A stretch of DNA of 64,000 nt from Planococcus sp. CPCC 101016 (GTDB lineage Bacteria > Bacillota > Bacilli > Bacillales_A > Planococcaceae): NCBI RefSeq assembly GCF_007859295.1, contig NZ_VOHB01000004.1:282761-346760 (forward strand). The letters run 5' to 3'. The position numbers were made by a program, and so were the translations under genes. The notes beneath the pieces were generated by a model. The model made no database searches. It was not told the DNA's origin and saw nothing but the letters and a program-made list of their open reading frames with translations. Position 1 is the first letter of the stretch; each line of letters opens with the position of its first letter. Of this stretch, positions 52,341 to 61,046 are shown one piece after another.

Positions 52341-53399
52341 CTATTTTCTCATTTTCGGATCTAATGCATCACGCAGTCCATCGCCAAGCAGATTGAAAGA
52401 AATCATGATGATGCTGATGACCAAAGCCGGGAAAATCAACTTATATGGGAAATACCGCATTGATTTATAGCCGTCTTCAATCAGCACGCCAAGCGATGCG
52501 AGAGGTGCCTGCAAACCGAGACCGATAAAGCTTAAGAATGCTTCAAAGAAAATAGCGGTCGGGATGGTGAACATGACCGTCACGATGATTGGACCCATGA
52601 CATTTGGCAACAGATGTTTTGAAATCAGCCGCGGGTTCGATGCGCCAAGCGTCCGTGAAGCCAAGACGAATTCCTGCCCTTTTAGCTGAAGCACTTGTCC
52701 GCGTACCACACGTGCCATTCCAACCCAGCCGGTAATAACCATCGCCAAAATAATGGACGTGATGCCCGGTTCCAGTACAAGGATGAAGAGGATAATCACA
52801 ATCAAGTTCGGAATCCCCATGAGGATTTCGATGATTCGCTGCATGACATTATCAATGCGTCCTCCGTAAAAGGATGAAATGCCACCATAAATGACGCCAA
52901 TCACGAGATCGAGAAAAGCTGCCACTAAAGCGATGAACAAGGAAATTTGTGTCCCTTTCCATACCCGTGTCCAAAGATCACGGCCAAATTCATCTGTTCC
53001 AAACCAGTAATTGATTTGCACATCTCTTTCTGCATACTGATTGACTCCCTGCGAATTCTGTCCATTAAATCCAAGCCATTCCAAACCTTCGACTTTCGGC
53101 GGCATATTGGAATGTGCCAGATTTTGTTCGCGATATGAAAACTCATTCATACTCGGCCCAATCAATGCCAAAGTAATCAATAAAATGAGCATAATTAATG
53201 AAATCATAGCTCCTTTATTTTTAAGAAGACGCTGAAATGCTTCTTTCCAAAACGAAACCGAAGGCGTTCCGATTTCTTCGCTTTTTCGTTGATCCAGAGG
53301 CGCTTTTACAAACAAATCTTGTGGTATTTCATCGTAGGCATATTGATTCTGCGCCTGTAAGTCTTGATGCGGGGGAAGTTGCGGTATGTTTTTTGTCAT
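52341..53399 (-). CDS. oppC: Oligopeptide ABC transporter permease OppC
   Basis: 352 residues. A long hydrophilic N-terminus (QNQYAYDEIPQDLFVKAPLDQRKSEEIGTPS) precedes six helices. The permease motifs WFGTDEFGRDLWTRVWKGTQIS, LASRTLGASNPRLISKHLLPNVMGPIIV (EAA loop) and LGDGLRDALDPKMRK are standard for OppC/DppC. It lies between oppB and oppD, overlapping oppB by 4 bp. Confidence 0.94.
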   Translation of the reverse strand: MTKNIPQLPPHQDLQAQNQYAYDEIPQDLFVKAPLDQRKSEEIGTPSVSFWKEAFQRLLKNKGAMISLIMLILLITLALIGPSMNEFSYREQNLAHSNMPPKVEGLEWLGFNGQNSQGVNQYAERDVQINYWFGTDEFGRDLWTRVWKGTQISLFIALVAAFLDLVIGVIYGGISSFYGGRIDNVMQRIIEILMGIPNLIVIILFILVLEPGITSIILAMVITGWVGMARVVRGQVLQLKGQEFVLASRTLGASNPRLISKHLLPNVMGPIIVTVMFTIPTAIFFEAFLSFIGLGLQAPLASLGVLIEDGYKSMRYFPYKLIFPALVISIIMISFNLLGDGLRDALDPKMRK

Positions 53400-54325
53400 G
53401 CTGATTCCCCCTTATAGTTGATGCGTGGATCCAGGAAGCTGTAAATGATATCGACGACAAAGACCACAAAAATGAACAAGGCGCTATAGAAAATAGTGAT
53501 GCCCATAATCACGCTGTAATCCAAAACAAGAATCGATAATGTAAATTGTTCGCCAAGCCCTGGCACGGCGAATATCTTTTCGATAACCAAAGTTCCAGTC
53601 ATGATCGATACAGCGAGTGGCCCGAGCATGGTCACAACCGGAATCAGCGCATTGCGGATTACGTGCTTAACGATGACCTGATTTTCTTTCAAACCCTTTG
53701 CTCTCGCTGTGATGATATAATCCTGGCCGATCACTTCGAGCATTTCACTGCGGATAAATCTTGCAACTGTAGCCGTCACGGTCACTGACAAAGCAATCGA
53801 GGGCAGCAGCGTACTGGAATAGCCTTCCCATAAAGCGACAGGCAGCCATTCCAATTTAACGCCCACATAGTATTGCAGCAATGCTGCGAAGACGAATGAC
53901 GGAATCGACATTCCTAAGACGGCTAATGTCACTGAACCATAATCCAGAACGGAATTATGCTTCAAGGCGGAAACAATTCCTAATACAAGCCCGATGATTG
54001 CTCCAATAACCAACGCCTGCAACCCAATAAATGCTGAAGGGCCGATTCGATCACTGATCATGCTGGTGACGGTCCGTCCCTCATGTTGAAACGAATAACC
54101 CAGATCGCCCTGCACCAAGTTCCCAATGTACTGTATGTATTGAATGGCCACAGGCTGATCCAATCCATATTTAGCATTTAAAATAGCCAGCTGGCTGTCG
54201 GTCAACTTCTCAGGATTGGTGAACGGTGTACCTGGCAGAAGCTGCATGAGGAAAAAGGTCGCTGTCACAATAATGAAAAGCGTAATGAGCATAAAGCCGA
54301 TTCGCTGCAATAAATAACGTTTCAT
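53396..54325 (-). CDS. oppB: Oligopeptide ABC transporter permease OppB
   Basis: 309 residues. KRYLLQRIGFMLITLFIIVTATFFLMQLLPGTPF is the conserved OppB start, and TARAKGLKENQVIVKHVIRNALIPVVT is the EAA loop. The protein ends DPRINYKGESA. It is preceded on its strand by the repeat and hairpin that separate it from oppA. Confidence 0.94.
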   Translation of the reverse strand: MKRYLLQRIGFMLITLFIIVTATFFLMQLLPGTPFTNPEKLTDSQLAILNAKYGLDQPVAIQYIQYIGNLVQGDLGYSFQHEGRTVTSMISDRIGPSAFIGLQALVIGAIIGLVLGIVSALKHNSVLDYGSVTLAVLGMSIPSFVFAALLQYYVGVKLEWLPVALWEGYSSTLLPSIALSVTVTATVARFIRSEMLEVIGQDYIITARAKGLKENQVIVKHVIRNALIPVVTMLGPLAVSIMTGTLVIEKIFAVPGLGEQFTLSILVLDYSVIMGITIFYSALFIFVVFVVDIIYSFLDPRINYKGESA

Positions 54326-54366
54326 GTGAACACCTCAGTTCTGTAGGGTGAATTAATCTTCGTGAT

Positions 54367-54506
54367 GCGAAAAGCGCAAGCGCCCGTGTAGCTCTGATGG
54401 GCATAAGACAGACCGGCGAAGCGGCGTTTCTTCAGCCGCACAGCTGGGCTGGCTTATGACTCAAAGAGCTGGGTGCTGGAGTCTGGACAATGCGAAAAGC
54501 GCAAGC
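54367..54506 (+). repeat. Palindromic intergenic repeat A, copy 4 (between oppA and oppB)
   Basis: AAAAGCGCAAGCGCCCGTG, AGCTCTGATGGGCATAAG and GGCTTATGACTCAAAGAGCT, ending CTGGAGTCTGGACAATGCG, match the copies at 17.5 and 24.9 kb. AAAAGCGCAAG occurs at both ends. Confidence 0.85.
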
Positions 54507-54517
54507 CCAAGCCATCA

Positions 54518-54561
54518 AAAATACGAGGGCGTCCGCCAAACGGCTACACCCTCGTATTTGT
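54518..54561 (-). terminator. Intra-operon hairpin after oppA
   Basis: AAATACGAGGG/CCCTCGTATTT with T-rich tail on the reverse strand, 20 bp after the oppA stop. Likely to end most transcripts after oppA and lower oppBCD levels. Confidence 0.82.
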
Positions 54562-54579
54562 AAGCTGTAAACCTGTTCT

Positions 54580-56223
54580 CTATTCTTCGATCGTCACCCA
54601 TTTATAGGAGAATGAAGCTCCAGTCGGATGCACCAATAGATTTTTAATCTTGCTTCTCTTTAAGACAGCGGCACCTTCTTGGTAAAGCGGCACAATCGCT
54701 GCGTCTTCTTCTAACAAGATTTTCTCAATGTCCAACAGCATTTGGTAACGAGCTTCAAGGTCTGTTTCCGTTCTTGCTGCTGCTACCAATTCTTCCAATT
54801 CGGCATTTGTGTAATCCATGCGGTTAGCCGATCCGCCTTCAAGCCACATATCCAAGTAAGTCATCGGGTCGCTGTAATCAGGCCCCCATGAAGATAGAGA
54901 CAAATCATACTCAATCGCTTTTTCAATCTCTAAACGTTGTGCGAAAGGAACGGCTTTGATGTCCAATTTAAATCCTGGAAGATTGTCTTCCAATTGCGCC
55001 TGGATGTACTCAGCCACTTTTTTATGGTCTTCAGAATCTGCAATGTTGATGGATACCGTTACGTCTGTTGCTCCTGTTTCCTCTAAGCCTTTTTCCCAAA
55101 GCGCTTGAGCTTCTTCAACTGTTCCGGTATTGAAGTCCCCGTTCAAGTCACGGAAATCTTCGCCTGATGGAGATTTAAAGAATCCTTTTGGAACCACACC
55201 GTTTAATGCTGTAGAACCGTTCTTCAAAATGACGTCAGTCAGGCTTTCTTTGTCGATCGCCATATTAACTGCCTGGCGAATATTTTTGTTGCCCAGTACC
55301 GGATGGTTATGGTTAAAACGCAGGAAGATGATTTCCGGTTCCAGGATTGTTTCAAAATTTGCGTCGTCTTTGTTTTGGTCAACAGCTTCAGAACTCAAAA
55401 CAATGCGGTCCACTTTATTCGTTTCATACAAGTTGATGCCGGCTGCTGGATCTTTTACCACATAGGCATTGATCGCATCCAACTGAACTGTTTCTGCATC
55501 CCAGTAATCTTCGTTCTTTTCATACTTCCAACCTTGTTCATGCGTCCAGTCAGTCAATGTGAATGGTCCGTTAAATAAAATATTCTCTGCTTCCAATGCA
55601 TATTGGTCGCCTTGTTCTTCAACGAATTTCTGGTTTTGAGGCAAGAAAGTCGGGAATGTCATCAACGACTGGAACAACGGATTCGCTGCTTCCAACGTAA
55701 CTTCCAATGTTTTTTCATCGATTGCTTTAACACCTAATTCTTCTGCATCCATCTCTTCGTTCATAATCGCTTCAGCATTTTTGATGCCTGCTGTTACGAA
55801 CATAAAATTATAAGGACTTGCATCTTTCATAACGCGCTTCCAGGCATATTCGAAATCCTGAGCAGTAACTGGATCTCCGTTGCTCCAGTTTGAATCGCGC
55901 AACGTGAATGTATGGACGGTTTGATCTTCATTTTCTGTATGTTCCGTTACTAGAGCTTCAATTGGTTCGTGATTTTCATCTTGACGATAAAGACCTTCAT
56001 TCACATTATTCAAAACCGTGAATGCAATGCCGTCATGTGCTTTGGTGGAATCTAAAGTGGGAATATCCGCTGTGGTAGAAATGTTCAATACTTGCCCAGC
56101 TTCTCCTTCTGCTGCTGCATTTTCTTCACTTGAACTTTCGGAAGAATTGAAGTTGCAACCTGATAAGAATAAAACAAATGCAATCATGATCATGAAAATC
56201 TGTGTTTTTCTCTTTCTCCCCAT
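54580..56223 (-). CDS. oppA: Oligopeptide-binding lipoprotein OppA
   Basis: 547 residues from ATG after GGGGGGTAAG. Lipobox LSGC (Cys23). SBP_bac_5 motifs: VLNISTTADIPTLDSTKAHD, TLRDSNWSNGDPVTAQDFEYAWKR (family signature), NIRQAVNMAIDKESLTD and LSLSSWGPDYSDPMTYLDMWL. It captures peptides for OppBCD. It is first in the cluster, followed by a hairpin terminator, as expected for a protein needed in excess. Confidence 0.95.
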   Translation of the reverse strand: MGRKRKTQIFMIMIAFVLFLSGCNFNSSESSSEENAAAEGEAGQVLNISTTADIPTLDSTKAHDGIAFTVLNNVNEGLYRQDENHEPIEALVTEHTENEDQTVHTFTLRDSNWSNGDPVTAQDFEYAWKRVMKDASPYNFMFVTAGIKNAEAIMNEEMDAEELGVKAIDEKTLEVTLEAANPLFQSLMTFPTFLPQNQKFVEEQGDQYALEAENILFNGPFTLTDWTHEQGWKYEKNEDYWDAETVQLDAINAYVVKDPAAGINLYETNKVDRIVLSSEAVDQNKDDANFETILEPEIIFLRFNHNHPVLGNKNIRQAVNMAIDKESLTDVILKNGSTALNGVVPKGFFKSPSGEDFRDLNGDFNTGTVEEAQALWEKGLEETGATDVTVSINIADSEDHKKVAEYIQAQLEDNLPGFKLDIKAVPFAQRLEIEKAIEYDLSLSSWGPDYSDPMTYLDMWLEGGSANRMDYTNAELEELVAAARTETDLEARYQMLLDIEKILLEEDAAIVPLYQEGAAVLKRSKIKNLLVHPTGASFSYKWVTIEE

Positions 56224-56359
56224 TTTCTTACCCCCCAATTTTTTTGATAATTCTTTCTAATCATAATTGTTATTTCAAGAATAGGCAACAAGATGTTTAA
56301 ATTTTCAAATATATAAATTACATGGTAATCTTTATTTATGAAAAAAAGGGGCGGCATGG

Positions 56360-56731
56360 ATGAATTTCAACAGAATTTTATTTCTAGTTTCACTGGGCAG
56401 CTCATTAATTTTGCCTTTCTTCCTATATAGGCATTGGACTGTTGCGACTTGGTTTGACGCTGTATTTTTGGTCGGTCTTTTACTGATCATAGTCTATTTT
56501 GTAATGCTTTTAATCGAAGGGCAGTTTTTTTCAGCATTCTTGAAAAGTACTCGAAACTTTTTTGCAAAAGTAAATAAAAAAGATCAGCTGATAAGGGAAA
56601 GTGAAAAACGCGCTGTGGAGTCAGTGGAATACCAGCATCATTTTCCAAATCAAAAAGCTTTCTTACAAATCGGTTTGATTTATTGTATCGGGGGCTTGCT
56701 GATTTCCTCTGCTTTGTATTACTTGAATTAG
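56360..56731 (+). CDS. DUF3899-like membrane protein
   Basis: 123 residues. Two N-terminal helices (ILFLVSLGSSLILPFFLYRH and FDAVFLVGLLLIIVYFVMLLIEGQFF), a charged middle region and one C-terminal helix (IGLIYCIGGLLISSALYYL) fit the DUF3899 layout. Function unknown. The ATG follows GGGGCGGC. Confidence 0.78.
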   Translation: MNFNRILFLVSLGSSLILPFFLYRHWTVATWFDAVFLVGLLLIIVYFVMLLIEGQFFSAFLKSTRNFFAKVNKKDQLIRESEKRAVESVEYQHHFPNQKAFLQIGLIYCIGGLLISSALYYLN

Positions 56732-56785
56732 AAAAGCATAAAATAAGATTCACGCTAGTTACATGAAAAAATTTCGATACAATAA

Positions 56786-56824
56786 AGAAACGGCATTGCC
56801 TGTAAAAAGGCAATGCCGCTTCAC
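56786..56824. terminator. Bidirectional terminator
   Basis: CGGCATTGCC/GGCAATGCCG between the DUF3899-like and Nudix genes; the T-rich tail is better on the reverse strand. Confidence 0.8.
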
Positions 56825-56842
56825 TTTATATAATCTAAATAA

Positions 56843-57487
56843 CTATTTTGTATGAGATTCGGTTTCGTCTAATTGTTGTCCGATCAATTCGGTGATTTTT
56901 TTCAAATACTCGGGACTGTGGGGAACCAGATCCTTCAAGCTAATCATTTTCTTTAACATGTTGCGGCCATTCATAGTTGCTTCAAAGCCTTCCACTTGAA
57001 CTTCTTCTTTCTCCCCTTTAATCAAAGCAGACAATTCTTCAAATTCAAGTTTCACCATGCCGGATACTTCTTCAAGCTGCAACTTGAAGGTATCGTCAAT
57101 GTTTCCTCTGCCCTTGTATAAAAAGCAGTGGCAACGTTCATTGTCCAGGAAATCGTCTATTGCCAGCTGATCTTTGATGATTCCTAAATAGATCAGTTCT
57201 TCAAGATTCACTTCGAGACCGAGTTCTTCTCGCACTTCCCGGACGCCGTCTTCAACAGTTTCATCCGCCAATAAATGACCTGCCGCTGTGATATCGAAAA
57301 GCCCGGGAAAATCCTTCTTGCCTTCACTGCGCAATTGCAGATAAATCACATCTCTGCCGTCTTGACGGCTAACCACCCAGCAGTGAAAGGTTTCATGCCA
57401 ATATCCTTTTTCATGAACAGCCTGCCGTGTAGCTATCCCTTGCTGGCTTCCATGTTCATCGTAAACGCTTATTTTTTCTGTTTCCAT
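56843..57487 (-). CDS. Nudix hydrolase (isopentenyl-diphosphate-isomerase-like)
   Basis: 214 residues. ISVYDEHGSQQGIATRQAVHEKGYWHETFHCWVVS and the Nudix box GHLLADETVEDGVREVREELGLEV (G-x5-E-x7-REVxEELG) resemble the YfcD/IDI-like group. The substrate is likely a nucleoside diphosphate derivative or prenyl diphosphate, undetermined. Ribosome-binding site AGGAGGG. Confidence 0.9.
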   Translation of the reverse strand: METEKISVYDEHGSQQGIATRQAVHEKGYWHETFHCWVVSRQDGRDVIYLQLRSEGKKDFPGLFDITAAGHLLADETVEDGVREVREELGLEVNLEELIYLGIIKDQLAIDDFLDNERCHCFLYKGRGNIDDTFKLQLEEVSGMVKLEFEELSALIKGEKEEVQVEGFEATMNGRNMLKKMISLKDLVPHSPEYLKKITELIGQQLDETESHTK

Positions 57488-57517
57488 TCTTGCCCTCCTC
57501 TTTCTTCCAGCCTAACA

Positions 57518-57548
57518 AAAAACCAGCCATTTTTATGACCGGTTCTTA
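57518..57548 (-). terminator. Weak terminator downstream of the 154-residue protein gene
   Basis: AACCgGtCAT/ATGgCtGGTT followed by T6 on the reverse strand. Confidence 0.6.
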
Positions 57549-57586
57549 GTTTCTTCAATAATTTCTCTGTTGACTGGTACATTTCA

Positions 57587-58051
57587 TTACGTGTATTCGT
57601 TAAAATGAGTGCCATACGGTGCCACGTGTTTGATGAACAACAGATCTTCTTCCGTCACATCCGGAACGAAAAATTCAGTGCCCCAATGTTCCGATGAGAA
57701 AATATGTTGTTCTCCTCTGCTTAAAAAGACTGAAAACCATTTTAGCATTTTCTTTTCGCTCACGTGATGGCTCATTAGAAATTGTGCGATTTCCAGTGTC
57801 AGAAGACCAGAAAAGATGGTCATCCCTCCCTTTTTGTCAATATCGAACAAGCCAGGGAAGCTTGAAGTGAGCTCCTCAATGGCTGCTGCTTCTTCGTTAA
57901 AACAATGGATTTCAAACGTATCGGATTTAGCCAGAAAATATTCCATCAGCAGAAGCCAGTAATCATAGTTTCCTATAGCCGGTATGCGGTCCGATGCTTG
58001 GTTATCTGCAAACTCAGTCAGTTCAAACTGTAATTGCGTCTTTAGTTCCAT
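57587..58051 (-). CDS. Hypothetical protein, about 154 residues
   Basis: Starts at the internal ATG (MELKTQLQFELTEFADNQ) behind AGGTGAAGTG. The sequence is soluble and helical with many aromatic residues: YDYWLLLMEYFLAKSDTFEIHCFNEEAAAIEELTSSFPGLFD and GTEFFVPDVTEEDLLFIKHVAPYGTHFNEYT at the end. I do not recognise the family. It lies downstream of the HAD-hydrolase gene by 74 bp and may be co-transcribed. Confidence 0.6.
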   Translation of the reverse strand: MELKTQLQFELTEFADNQASDRIPAIGNYDYWLLLMEYFLAKSDTFEIHCFNEEAAAIEELTSSFPGLFDIDKKGGMTIFSGLLTLEIAQFLMSHHVSEKKMLKWFSVFLSRGEQHIFSSEHWGTEFFVPDVTEEDLLFIKHVAPYGTHFNEYT

Positions 58052-58124
58052 GCTGCACTTCACCTGCCCTTTTCTCCTATCGCGCATTCTTCTCCAGCAT
58101 GACGTACAGCTGATTCTCTTTCCT

Positions 58125-58814
58125 TCATTTTAAAGCTGATTCTGCTGTCTTGGAGTTGAAGCGTTCAATCCATTCAGTAATTTCACTTAAATCCTCAATT
58201 TCTCCATCTGCATTCAGACAGTTCCAATGCCGGTCTTTTTTCCAAAGCGTGTTCATGCCGACTGCTCCTGCTGCCTGTATATCATTTTTCGGATGATCTC
58301 CAATATAGACAGCTTCAGCCGGAGATAGGCCGAAACCAGCTAAGGCTTTCTGAAAAATAGCTGGATTGGGCTTAGCCATCTCTTCCCATTCAGAGATAAG
58401 AATTTCATCAAAATAATCTTTGATTCCCAAGGCCAGTATATTGTCCATTTGGAATTGCCCTTTGCCGTTTGTAATCATTCCTAAACGAAGGGAGTTTGTT
58501 GCCAGTTGATTCAGCATATTGTCTAAATTCGGAAACGGTATGCAATGAGAGCTGAAATTTTTCACATAATCCTCCAGTAAGCTTGGCCAATCAATCTCTT
58601 TAATCGAAAATTCTTCGATTAATTGTTGATAAACTTGATCTTTCCAGACATAGCCCTTGGCATCCAGTTCGATAAAACGTTTGATGAATTGAACCTTCGG
58701 TATATGCTGAAAGTACGCAGCTAACCGGGTATACTGGTCTTCTATAAATGATGCCAGTGAAGCATCCCGGTCTAGTAAAGTTCCATCCAAATCAAAAATA
58801 ACGGCTTTGATCAT
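58125..58814 (-). CDS. HAD-superfamily hydrolase
   Basis: 229 residues. Motif I VIFDLDGTLLDRD (nucleophile Asp8, acid Asp10), motif II LGMITNGKGQFQ, motif III Lys in EMAKPNPAIFQKAL, motif IV YIGDHPKNDIQAAGAVGM. A helical cap lies between motifs I and II (subfamily I, YjjG/phosphoglycolate-like). The substrate is unknown. It starts 18 bp after the upstream gene. Confidence 0.9.
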   Translation of the reverse strand: MIKAVIFDLDGTLLDRDASLASFIEDQYTRLAAYFQHIPKVQFIKRFIELDAKGYVWKDQVYQQLIEEFSIKEIDWPSLLEDYVKNFSSHCIPFPNLDNMLNQLATNSLRLGMITNGKGQFQMDNILALGIKDYFDEILISEWEEMAKPNPAIFQKALAGFGLSPAEAVYIGDHPKNDIQAAGAVGMNTLWKKDRHWNCLNADGEIEDLSEITEWIERFNSKTAESALK

Positions 58815-58832
58815 TTTAACTCCCCTGTCTCC

Positions 58833-59606
58833 TCATTCACTGCTTCCCAGATTGAGCCTCCGGTAAAACCCTAAGGATTCTCTTAGAAATTCTTTGTTAT
58901 AATGCGTTTTCTCATGGATTCTTTCCACCCATTCTTCCAACGTCTCAATCGGGCTATCCGGGTAAAGTCCCGTACCGGTGCTTAAAAAACTCTTCCAATT
59001 ATCGAACTCCCAATGAACAGTTTCATCTTCTTGCTGCAATCGGATCTCGACCAATGGCTCTGTATGGATATGGTGTTGAGAATACTCGGCAGCCCTTAAA
59101 AATTCCGACCGCTCAACCGGTACTGTCGCATAGACCTGATCGGACTGTTTGCCGTTCGGCCGGTAATAAATTACTTCGACTCCTTGATCAGCCGGTTTCA
59201 CTTGAACTTCTGCTCCCGGAAAAAAACCAGCCAGTCTGTCCCCGTTAAAATTAGGGCTATCTGCATCGATGAGGATCGGCTGTATCCACTGGTCCCCTAA
59301 ATCACAGAGGAATCTGCGTCCAGCCGAATCTGCAGCCATAATAGCTGCATGAGCTTGCTCTGTACCAAGCTCACTGCCAATCGGATACGCTTTTATTCCC
59401 GCATCATCAAAAGCGGAAAGCAGCCAAATCGCCAGGTCAAAACAATTACCGGTAATGCCATATTGCGTGCGATGATGCTTCATCAACTCTACATCGCGCT
59501 GCTTCTGCTCGCCTGAACGCTGGTAGTACCAAGCTTTAGTCAAGGTCTCCATCGGAAATCCGTCAAACTGCCGCCAAACGGTAAGGATTTCAGCCGGTGC
59601 TTGCAT
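58833..59606 (-). CDS. Cysteine-His-Asp enzyme of NAT/transglutaminase type
   Basis: 257 residues from ATG after AGAAGGTGG. A Cys-His-Asp set typical of arylamine N-acetyltransferase/transglutaminase-fold proteins is visible: Cys55 (ITGNCFDLAIWLLSAF), His86 (EQAHAAIM) and Asp102 (RRFLCDLGDQWIQPIL). The C-terminal half has SDQVYATVPVERSEFLRAAEYSQHH and GTGLYPDSPIETLEEWVERI. The activity is not established. It precedes the HAD gene in one operon. Confidence 0.72.
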   Translation of the reverse strand: MQAPAEILTVWRQFDGFPMETLTKAWYYQRSGEQKQRDVELMKHHRTQYGITGNCFDLAIWLLSAFDDAGIKAYPIGSELGTEQAHAAIMAADSAGRRFLCDLGDQWIQPILIDADSPNFNGDRLAGFFPGAEVQVKPADQGVEVIYYRPNGKQSDQVYATVPVERSEFLRAAEYSQHHIHTEPLVEIRLQQEDETVHWEFDNWKSFLSTGTGLYPDSPIETLEEWVERIHEKTHYNKEFLRESLGFYRRLNLGSSE

Positions 59607-59707
59607 GTTTTCCACCTTCTCTTTTTTTGTATGGCTATTACTTCTCTTTTTTCTATCGGAATTCCTCCTATCAAAAGAAGAACTTCACCTGTTAGAATTT
59701 CACGCAC

Positions 59708-59742
59708 AAAAAAACAGACCTCAAGGGCCTGTTCTTTTTTTA
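59708..59742 (-). terminator. Terminator of the flagellar operon tail (after the PilZ gene)
   Basis: AACAGaCC/GGcCTGTT with A and T runs, just downstream of the PilZ stop. Confidence 0.72.
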
Positions 59743-59755
59743 TTAACATATGATT

Positions 59756-60112
59756 TTATTCGGCCAGTAATCCTTTACGTTGGCGGATCTGGTAATAGTT
59801 TAACTGCTTGAATAATTCTGAAGAAGTTCCTTGGTCTACAGAAAACTCAACACCGTATTCAATTATTTCCTTATCTTTTTGAGGAATTTTCCGGACAATA
59901 GAACCTGCTAATGCAAAAGATCCTTCTAGAACTTTAAAATGACAAATGATCGATTCATTCAAAGCATTGCTAACCTTAGAATAAAATCCTAGTCCGCCCG
60001 CACTTATGTTGTAAATTTTTACAGGAACAAGTTCTGCCCCTTTAACTGAAACGTAACCTTCAATTGAATCATCGAACCATAATCGAAAAAACTCACGGCG
60101 GTTATTGTCCAT
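59756..60112 (-). CDS. PilZ-domain protein
   Basis: 118 residues, a single PilZ domain. The c-di-GMP motif is RREFFR (residues 5-10) with ISAGGLGF (D/N-x-S-x-x-G type) about 30 residues later. PilZ proteins bind cyclic-di-GMP and often modulate motility; unlike YpfA/MotI there is no YcgR N-terminal domain. It is the last gene of the flagellar cluster, 30 bp after yaaR. Confidence 0.88.
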   Translation of the reverse strand: MDNNRREFFRLWFDDSIEGYVSVKGAELVPVKIYNISAGGLGFYSKVSNALNESIICHFKVLEGSFALAGSIVRKIPQKDKEIIEYGVEFSVDQGTSSELFKQLNYYQIRQRKGLLAE

Positions 60113-60142
60113 CTCTGCCCTCCTATTACTAGATAATCGTAT

Positions 60143-60580
60143 TCACATATATAAATTGATAAGCAGACCTTTAACTTCCCCTACTAGATCTAAAGTACCA
60201 ATACCTGCTTCTTCATTATTCAATACTTGGTCTTGGATTTCAATCAATTTCTTATCAATTACTTTAATGATTTGATGAGACTTCATTCCGCCGCCCGGCA
60301 TTTGGCTTTGTTCGTCAGATAAATGCAGACCATGGCGGGTGGACTCGCTGACAAATTGTTTGACCGCCTGCTTGTAATTTATCAAATTTTCAAGTGTCCG
60401 CTGGTTGGAAAGTTTTTGTCCTTGTACGTCCACGCGCTCCATTAATTGGTTCAGCGAATCATTGTGAAGCTTTGACTGGGATTTTTTCATGGCATTCAAA
60501 AAAAGATCGCCATTTTTATTTCCCGTTGCTTGTACCGGTAACCTTTCTTTCTGGATATTACTTTGGCTGTCAATGCGCAA
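60143..60580 (-). CDS. YaaR-family protein (DUF327)
   Basis: 145 residues. NALNQLMERV-type helical core (LHNDSLNQLMERVDVQGQKLSNQRTLENLINYKQAVKQFVSEST) and the C-terminal helices (IKVIDKKLIEIQDQVLNNEEAGIGTLDLVGEVKGLLINLYM) identify YaaR. Starts at TTG directly after the preceding stop. In B. subtilis yaaR is far from the flagellar genes; here it is between the DUF6115 and PilZ genes. Function unknown. Confidence 0.85.
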   Translation of the reverse strand: MRIDSQSNIQKERLPVQATGNKNGDLFLNAMKKSQSKLHNDSLNQLMERVDVQGQKLSNQRTLENLINYKQAVKQFVSESTRHGLHLSDEQSQMPGGGMKSHQIIKVIDKKLIEIQDQVLNNEEAGIGTLDLVGEVKGLLINLYM

Positions 60581-61018
60581 TTACAGCACCTCATCTTCTT
60601 TAAAATTCCCTTGTTGCTTGTTATTCATATTGACAACGAGCTCGACTTTCCCGTAGTCGACTTGGAGTACTTTGGCGATTTGCTTGGAAGAAAATCCTTG
60701 CTTGGAAAGCTGAAGCACCTTTTCCGTTTCTATAGAAGCCAGTTGGGGTGCTTCTTCGAAATCAGAAGCAAGGTTTTCTTCCAAGCGTTCGATTCGTTCT
60801 GCCAGCTGCAATTCGTTGTCCTTAATATAGGCAGTTAATTTATCGTAAAGTTCATCATTTTCTTTTTCAAGCTGTGCCACAAACTCCGCCATACTTTCGT
60901 GAATTTCAGCTGGTTCTTCTTCGTCTATCTGCTGCTTTTTAACGGATAGCATCAGTTTTATATTCATTAGCATCAACAAGATGATTCCCGCAATTAATAG
61001 CCACTCCATAGTCATCAC
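60581..61018 (-). CDS. DUF6115/SwrB-like membrane-anchored protein
   Basis: 145 residues from GTG (or ATG a codon later). One N-terminal helix (WLLIAGIILLMLMNIKLML), a coiled coil (ESMAEFVAQLEKENDELYDKLTAYIKDNELQLAERIERLEENL) and a C-terminal helix-turn-helix-like end (LQLSKQGFSSKQIAKVLQVDYGKVELVVNMN). The position right after sigD matches swrB of B. subtilis, which promotes flagellar assembly. Similarity to SwrB is by layout. Confidence 0.78.
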   Translation of the reverse strand: MMTMEWLLIAGIILLMLMNIKLMLSVKKQQIDEEEPAEIHESMAEFVAQLEKENDELYDKLTAYIKDNELQLAERIERLEENLASDFEEAPQLASIETEKVLQLSKQGFSSKQIAKVLQVDYGKVELVVNMNNKQQGNFKEDEVL

Positions 61019-61046
61019 CCAGACCTTCTGTTTCGTAGTTTACATC

